NCBI GenBank assembly: GCA_003112755.1
Contig: BFBT01000001.1
Span: 1 to 64,000, forward strand
Direction of reading: 5' to 3'
Source of the DNA: Lawsonibacter asaccharolyticus
GTDB lineage: Bacteria; Bacillota; Clostridia; Oscillospirales; Oscillospiraceae
Length of the DNA: 64,000 bases
Shown here: positions 59,312 to 64,000 of the stretch, piece by piece
How positions within the stretch are numbered: the stretch's first letter is position 1
Layout of the letters: the number at the start of each line of letters is the position of its first letter
Notes under the pieces: generated by a model
Seen by the model: only the letters and a program-made list of their open reading frames with translations
The model's database searches: none
Told to the model about the DNA's origin: nothing
Made by a program: the position numbers and the translations under genes

Positions 59312-59798
59312 ACACTACGTCTCCCAGAATCAGCCGCTCCTCCAATTCTCCGACACAGATCTCTGCGTCCCTGAACATCTCCAGCACCTCCTCCGGCACA
59401 TCCCGCAGGTCATAGTCATAATCCGCTTCGGAGATGGTCACCGAGTGTTCACCCTCATCCACGCTGGCGCACAACTTGGCTTTTTCCGGGATGCCGGCTT
59501 CCTCCCGCAGATAGTCCGGCAGCTCCACCTCGTCCCCGCCCCCAAAGGGGCACTCTCCGTCACAGCCATCGCAGTGGCCGCATACTCTTGCCAGATGGAC
59601 ATGCAGGTCCGTGGCCAGCTTCTGGAGGGATCTGGCGGCGCGGACCAGCTCCATGGCGGTCATGCGCTGCTTGAGCACCACCAGTGTGTCCTCCGAGGCG
59701 TGGAGCTCCACCTTGCCGCTGCTCTCAAAGCCAGAGAGCTTCATCGCTGCCGTGGGGATCTGGAGGCCTTTGGAAGTGGTTTCTTTTACAAATTTCAT
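59301..59798 (-). CDS. AbrB-like protein with a cysteine cluster
   Basis: 165 residues. The first 55 residues (MKFVKETTSKGLQIPTAAMK, GKVELHASEDTLVVLKQR) resemble an AbrB/SpoVT-type swapped-hairpin DNA-binding domain. A CGHCDGCDGECPFG cluster of five cysteines at about residue 93 suggests a zinc site. The acidic C-terminus is unlike ordinary AbrB. Its start overlaps the end of the adenine methylase gene by 74 bases in another frame. Confidence 0.65.
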   Translation of the reverse strand: MKFVKETTSKGLQIPTAAMKLSGFESSGKVELHASEDTLVVLKQRMTAMELVRAARSLQKLATDLHVHLARVCGHCDGCDGECPFGGGDEVELPDYLREEAGIPEKAKLCASVDEGEHSVTISEADYDYDLRDVPEEVLEMFRDAEICVGELEERLILGDVVYGD

Positions 59799-60636
59799 AG
59801 TCAGTCTCCTTCATATCAAAATCAAACAGATTCAGTTGGATTGAGGACCGTTCCCGCTCATGCAGGTCGTAGTTGGCGATGAGCAGCTCGGCAAACTGGC
59901 AGTTGGGGTCATACCGCTGGCGGATGTTGTTCAGCCGGGTCACCGGCTCGATCTGGATGCCGGGGGCGTCGTACAGCTCCCGGACAAAGGGATCATCATT
60001 ATAAGACAGCAGGAATTTCCCCTGAATGGACATCAGAGCATCCCGCAGACGGATGTGGTCTTTCTCTGTGAAGCCGTCCTCTCCGATGTTGGAGTAGTAG
60101 CCCTCCGTGCAGTGGTAGGGCGGGTCGCAGTAGAACAGGCTCTCCGGCCGGTCGTAGTGCCGGATGAGCTTCTCAAAGTCCTTGTTCTCAATGACCACCC
60201 TGGCCAGACGGCGGTGGGCCTGCTCAATGAGCGGGAAATCCGCCCACAGATCGTGGGGCTGATTGCCGAAGCTGGTGAGAGCGGAGGCGTAGCTCTGGCG
60301 AATGATCTGATAGAACCACGCCGCCCGCTGGACTGATGTGGTTCGTTTCCGCCGCAGGGCCAGCCGCGCCCGGTCAAAATCCTCCCGTGCGTTCAGCACA
60401 TACCGCAGGGAGCCCATGAGCAGGTCCGGCTTCTCCCGCACACAGCGGTACAGATTGGTCAGCAGGCCGTTGAAGTCGTTATAGACCTCAAAGTCGTTTC
60501 CGGGACTCTTATGGAACAGCACCCAGCCGCCTCCGCCAAAAACCTCAATATACCGCTCATAGTAGAGGGGGAATCGCCTGACCACCTCCTCCCGGAGCGC
60601 CTTCTTGCCGCCCACCCAGCTCATAAAGCTGTTCAA
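59725..60636 (-). CDS. DNA adenine methylase (Dam-type, D12 class)
   Basis: 303 residues. The N-terminal FMSWVGGKKALREEVVRRFP is the AdoMet-binding motif, LFYCDPPYHC contains the catalytic DPPY, and the D12-type helical core follows. It methylates N6 of adenine, probably to protect the element from restriction on entry. It is intact; the last 70 residues run into the next gene's frame. Confidence 0.9.
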   Translation of the reverse strand: MNSFMSWVGGKKALREEVVRRFPLYYERYIEVFGGGGWVLFHKSPGNDFEVYNDFNGLLTNLYRCVREKPDLLMGSLRYVLNAREDFDRARLALRRKRTTSVQRAAWFYQIIRQSYASALTSFGNQPHDLWADFPLIEQAHRRLARVVIENKDFEKLIRHYDRPESLFYCDPPYHCTEGYYSNIGEDGFTEKDHIRLRDALMSIQGKFLLSYNDDPFVRELYDAPGIQIEPVTRLNNIRQRYDPNCQFAELLIANYDLHERERSSIQLNLFDFDMKETDYEICKRNHFQRPPDPHGSDEALWL

Positions 60637-60965
60637 GAGCCATCACCCCCTTCCAGTGGGAGGCGGGTCTGGGCGGTGTCGAACACATCCAGCGACCGGG
60701 TCAGCCCACGGATCGCCGCGGCGATGCCGCCGATCCGGTGGGTCAGGTGGGCGATGGTAGCCCGCACCTCCTGCTCCGTGGCGGCGCAGAAGTAGCCGCT
60801 GCCATTGCTGGCGATGGGAACGCCCTCACGCCGCAGGGCGTTGACCGCGTCCCGCAGCTCCTTTCCCTTGATGCCAAAGGCACACTCCAGCTCCCGGCTG
60901 GTGGCGGCGTTGGAGGCGCCCGAATGGTAACGCTCCAGATGCTCTGCCAGCCGTTCCTTCTCCAT
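60633..60965 (-). CDS. small winged-helix-like protein
   Basis: 110 residues from MEKERLAEHLERYHSGASNA at 60965 behind GGAAAGGAG. A compact HTH/winged-helix (SRELECAFGIKGKELRDAVN, ALRREGVPIASNGSGYFCA) and a helical tail. Similar proteins occur in phages and ICEs. It overlaps the methylase by four bases and is the likely regulator of this segment. Confidence 0.7.
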   Translation of the reverse strand: MEKERLAEHLERYHSGASNAATSRELECAFGIKGKELRDAVNALRREGVPIASNGSGYFCAATEQEVRATIAHLTHRIGGIAAAIRGLTRSLDVFDTAQTRLPLEGGDGS

Positions 60966-61004
60966 GCTCGCTCCTTTCCGGGGCTGTCTTCCCGAAAATG
61001 GGCG

Positions 61005-61047
61005 CAAAAAAAGAAGGGGCCGTCGTCCCCACCGGGAAAACGGCCCC
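61005..61047 (-). terminator. intrinsic terminator
   Basis: GGGGCCGT pairs with ACGGCCCC with a loop of 16 bases; CTTCTTTTTTTG follows on the minus strand. It lies between the ArdA-like gene and the small winged-helix gene. Confidence 0.8.
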
Positions 61048-61065
61048 TATGTGTTAATAAATTGG

Positions 61066-62157
61066 TTACTGCTGTTCCATGCTCAGCCCCGCCTCCGGGG
61101 CGCTCCAGTCACGGAGAAATTCCAGGTTATTTCTGGTGATGTAGGCGCTTTCGTCGGCGGTCAGGACATAGCCTGCCTCCTCCAGCAGATCCTCCCCATA
61201 GCCCTCTAAGTCGATGCAGCCGGAGTCCAGCAGTTCTTCAGATACCCCCGCCTCCAGCAGCTTCCGCCTGCCGAAGTCCTTCAGGCCATCGCGGGGAACC
61301 CATTCATAGCAGTGCAGGTTCTGGCTGATGTCCAAGGCAAGACGGAGGTCACGGCAGTGCTCGAACTCCAGCGCAGCGGCAAAACGCTCCATGAAGTGGG
61401 GCATCCCCTGTCCCTGCTCATCCAGAACATAGCCCAGATCGCTCCCGTCATTGACCAGTTCCAAGGCGCTGTCATACTGCTCCATCAGATTTCCCAGCTC
61501 CGGCAGGCTGCACCGGACATCCAGCAGCATACAGTTTTCCAGGCTTCTGGTTTTCAACTCATCCAAAGCCAGCGCCACCTCATCGGGCCGGTCGGTCATG
61601 GCGGAGTAGTCCGGCAGATGGAGCCACACCCCCTCCGGTACCGCCGAAGAGGCCAGCTTCACTTTCATACTCCAACCGTCATCCTCCGGGATGAGTCCCT
61701 GGCCGGTGTAACGAGGTGCGGAGGGGTGTTCCGGGTACTCCACATAGCAGTTTCCAACGAACAGGCCGGGGTGCCGGTCCTCATAGCGGCGGCCCAGCGC
61801 CTCCAGGTCCGCATAGTACATGGCGCGTTCCGGCAGATGGCTTTCGTGCCGTAGATAGAAGCTCCCCAGCTGCGCATAGCTCCCCGCGGGGAAGCAGATC
61901 TGGTAATCCTCCAGCGAAAGCAGGCAGTTGACCGCGTCCACAGCCACTTCCGGGTCCATGTGTAATATGGCGGTTTCCAGTTCCCAGCCAGTCTTGCCCG
62001 CCAGCTCCTCCAGCTTCCCGGTCCGCAGGATCGCCGCGGACAGTTGGTACTGTTCCTTAACAGAGAGCGTGTCAAGGCGCTCCATGATCCACCGCTGCTC
62101 CTGTTCCATGAGCGGAAGGCTCATCAGGAGATCCCGCTTTTTCTGGATGTCCATCAT
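61066..62157 (-). CDS. possible ArdA-like anti-restriction protein
   Basis: 363 residues, acidic as expected of DNA mimics. The C-terminal half (ALEFEHCRDLRLALDISQNL, HCYEWVP, SGCIDLEGYGEDLLEEAGYV) resembles proteins annotated as ArdA-like in Firmicute ICEs. I am not certain of the family. ArdA proteins block type I restriction enzymes by mimicking DNA. The start overlaps the previous gene's stop. Confidence 0.5.
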   Translation of the reverse strand: MMDIQKKRDLLMSLPLMEQEQRWIMERLDTLSVKEQYQLSAAILRTGKLEELAGKTGWELETAILHMDPEVAVDAVNCLLSLEDYQICFPAGSYAQLGSFYLRHESHLPERAMYYADLEALGRRYEDRHPGLFVGNCYVEYPEHPSAPRYTGQGLIPEDDGWSMKVKLASSAVPEGVWLHLPDYSAMTDRPDEVALALDELKTRSLENCMLLDVRCSLPELGNLMEQYDSALELVNDGSDLGYVLDEQGQGMPHFMERFAAALEFEHCRDLRLALDISQNLHCYEWVPRDGLKDFGRRKLLEAGVSEELLDSGCIDLEGYGEDLLEEAGYVLTADESAYITRNNLEFLRDWSAPEAGLSMEQQ

Positions 62158-62720
62158 ATCATCTCCATTCCTTGCTCTTCGGCCTGCTTCGGCTCAACAA
62201 TAGAGAAGCTGCTCCACCGCCCGCAGTGCGGACAGGCCACTGTTCCAGTACAGGCGCCATCGATCTGTTCCTGCGTCACCTCACCCGGTTTTCCGCAGCA
62301 CTCGTTGATTACAGTGACGAGACTAGCGTGTTCCAGCACCTCCGGCCGGTATTCCCGATTAAACGGGATGAAGTTGACCCAGCGGGGGTTATCAAAGATG
62401 CGGCTGATATGGAGCTGTAGGGCCTTGTGCCGCACAGTTCGGGCGGAATCCTTGGCGTAGTTGTGTCGGCTCTCCCAGTCGGTCAGCGCCTCCAGAAGCT
62501 TCTGTTCACCAGCTCTTTGGATGAGCAATTCCGCCAGCTGGTACCAGAGGCCCTCTTCAATCTCACCCAGACGTGTCTGTACGCCTCGCCAGGAGCTGTA
62601 CTTCTTATCCCGGCCTGAGCCGGTGCTGATTGGGTGGAATGTGCCATGCCACCATCGAATATCTTCGAAGTCCAAGTGCTCCATATCGATCTCATTCAGG
62701 GAGTTGATTTGACCTCTCAA
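62154..62720 (-). CDS. unknown ICE protein with zinc-knuckle end
   Basis: 188 residues. A helical N-terminus (WRGVQTRLGEIEEGLWYQLA), and a C-terminal CxxC pair (VACPHCGRWSSF) that probably binds zinc with an upstream ECCGKPG. Not recognised. It overlaps the ArdA-like gene by four bases. Confidence 0.5.
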   Translation of the reverse strand: MRGQINSLNEIDMEHLDFEDIRWWHGTFHPISTGSGRDKKYSSWRGVQTRLGEIEEGLWYQLAELLIQRAGEQKLLEALTDWESRHNYAKDSARTVRHKALQLHISRIFDNPRWVNFIPFNREYRPEVLEHASLVTVINECCGKPGEVTQEQIDGACTGTVACPHCGRWSSFSIVEPKQAEEQGMEMI

Positions 62721-62746
62721 TATGATCGTTCCTCCATTTCCACATT

Positions 62747-63991
62747 CTACATCCCCACCATCTGAGGGCTGGAAACTTCCTCGCTCTGATGTTCCTGTGT
62801 GAAGCTTGGAAGCGGCTGTCCATCCTTCCTGCGGAGTAGCCCATAGTCTGTGATAGTCGCATTTCCTTCCTCCAGCATCGTTCTTCCAACATTGGCGGCC
62901 TGGGGCGTCTGGAACAGTTCAGGCGGAAGATCCGGGTATTTCTCCCGCGCCATCAACTCCACATAGTCCCAGGTTTCCGCCACCTCGGGGAGCAGCTCAT
63001 ACTGCTCCGCCTCCTCCAGAAGCTGGGCAGCGTTTCCCAGACTGGGCTGGCCGCTGGCCGCCAGGAGGGCCTTGTATCGGATAAACTCCGCCGCACCCCA
63101 AGTCCGCTCTTTCTGAGCAAGCTGCCCGGCGAACTCGCGGACCTGATCGAGGCCGCCGTCCTCAAGAGCCTCATCGATTGCGTCCCGCAGGGAGGGGATG
63201 AGGCAGTCTGTGCAGCGGAATACGCACTCCTCTGCGGAAACGGCCTCCACCGCTTCCACCGCCTGCCAGACGCCCTTGTCTATCGCGGGGAGGTTCAGGA
63301 TAGCGGTCTTATCATTGTCGTACTGTGGGTCGTTGAAGAAACCCTTGCGGACCTCCAGCACCACTGGGGCCCCGGACCGCTGAAAGTAGGTTGTTTCCCC
63401 CGGCTGATATGTGTAGACAGGTCTGATCTCCCCGCCCAGCTCCGCATAGCCCCGTTTGGTGAACACGCCGCCATGATCCTCCTTGTGCTGTTCGCCCAAC
63501 AGCTTCAGCAGACTGGCACGGAATTCGCTGTCTTCCTCTGTGGTATCCAGCAGGGCCATGGCCTCCTTGGAGAGCATCTCGTTCTCATACAGAAACGCCC
63601 CAAGCTCCTGAAGGTTGGAAACTTGAGGCGCCAGACAGCAGACGTCGGTATTGTAGGTCAGGTTGATGAGGTGCTCCAGGGAGACGGGACCCCTGCGACG
63701 GCTCCACTCCATTGCCAGCAGAGCTTCCATCCCCGTGTTTTCCTCCGGCGTCAGTGCGGTCAGCCGCTGGGCCAGCAGATTCAGGTCATATAGATTGATG
63801 TTCCTGCCGATCATGCCACGTTGAAGCCCGTCATACCCAACATAGAGAAGCTCATTGCCGCAGGATCGGCCATCCTTGATCCGAGCCTTTTGGAGTGCGT
63901 CGTGGAACTCCGACCAGGTGGCCGGCATCCGCAGGGAGACGGCTGTTTCATAGCCCTTGGGTCCGTTGTTGCGGATCTCCACTTCAAACAT
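62747..63991 (-). CDS. unknown ICE protein, ArdA-neighbour type
   Basis: 414 residues starting MFEVEIRNNGPKGYETAVSL. Acidic, mixed alpha/beta, with YVGYDGLQRGMIGRNINLYD and PVYTYQPGETTYFQRSGAPV segments. The N-terminus resembles that of other ICE proteins next to ArdA-like genes, so an accessory anti-restriction role is possible but unproven. It is the last gene in the window. Confidence 0.5.
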   Translation of the reverse strand: MFEVEIRNNGPKGYETAVSLRMPATWSEFHDALQKARIKDGRSCGNELLYVGYDGLQRGMIGRNINLYDLNLLAQRLTALTPEENTGMEALLAMEWSRRRGPVSLEHLINLTYNTDVCCLAPQVSNLQELGAFLYENEMLSKEAMALLDTTEEDSEFRASLLKLLGEQHKEDHGGVFTKRGYAELGGEIRPVYTYQPGETTYFQRSGAPVVLEVRKGFFNDPQYDNDKTAILNLPAIDKGVWQAVEAVEAVSAEECVFRCTDCLIPSLRDAIDEALEDGGLDQVREFAGQLAQKERTWGAAEFIRYKALLAASGQPSLGNAAQLLEEAEQYELLPEVAETWDYVELMAREKYPDLPPELFQTPQAANVGRTMLEEGNATITDYGLLRRKDGQPLPSFTQEHQSEEVSSPQMVGM

Positions 63992-64000
63992 CTTCTTAGC

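Noticed and set aside
1..64000. tRNA, rRNA or CRISPR array
   Set aside because: No cloverleaf-like sequence, no rRNA motif and no regularly spaced short repeats were seen on either strand.

Overview
The window looks like one end and most of the transfer module of a large integrative and conjugative element (ICE) from a gut Clostridia-type Firmicute (Oscillospirales or Lachnospirales-like). The evidence is the Gram-positive AGGAGG ribosome sites, the SpaA-type adhesin with a class D sortase, the SpoVG-like and XRE proteins, and a set of ICE-typical DUF proteins (DUF3848, DUF3849, DUF6103, DUF3991). The host species cannot be fixed from this stretch, and no integrase, attachment site, tRNA, rRNA or CRISPR array was seen.

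Region 1 (1-15 kb) is a decayed accessory zone. It holds a sigma-like factor, broken XRE regulators, an SLH remnant, a frameshifted winged-helix replication gene, degenerate immunity genes (Imm1-like and SUKH/SMI1-like), frameshifted lipoproteins, and an intact LemA / DUF3137 / DUF1266 operon. Three partial copies of the 3' end of the replication gene recur here. Two of them carry a promoter (TTGAAG-17-TATAAT) and a short box encoding PYSEERREAARKFAREHN, with different cargo behind each. An IS256-family element joins two of the repeated blocks.

Region 2 (15-24 kb) has a candidate defence-like protein, two unknown proteins (one with a zinc ribbon), a tandem pair of near-duplicate XRE regulators with matching promoter sequences, and an unusual three-gene IS3-like element that encodes two different full DDE transposases.

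Region 3 (24-64 kb) is the conjugation module, almost all on the minus strand. It encodes a VirD4 coupling protein, a Toprim/DUF3991 primase-like protein, a MobP-type relaxase with C-terminal Sel1 repeats, a ribbon-helix-helix accessory protein beside a candidate oriT, an M23 peptidase, VirB4 with its partner protein, VirB3/PrgI-like, VirB6/TrbL-like and VirB2/TrbC-like proteins, a 1663-residue surface adhesin, a CAP protein, a sortase, a split C5-cytosine methyltransferase, a Dam-type adenine methylase and probable anti-restriction proteins. Together these would process DNA, build the channel, attach to recipient cells and protect the incoming DNA. One plus-strand cargo gene (3-methyladenine glycosylase I) sits inside. 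Several intrinsic terminators and a 28-bp motif shared by three upstream regions punctuate the module.
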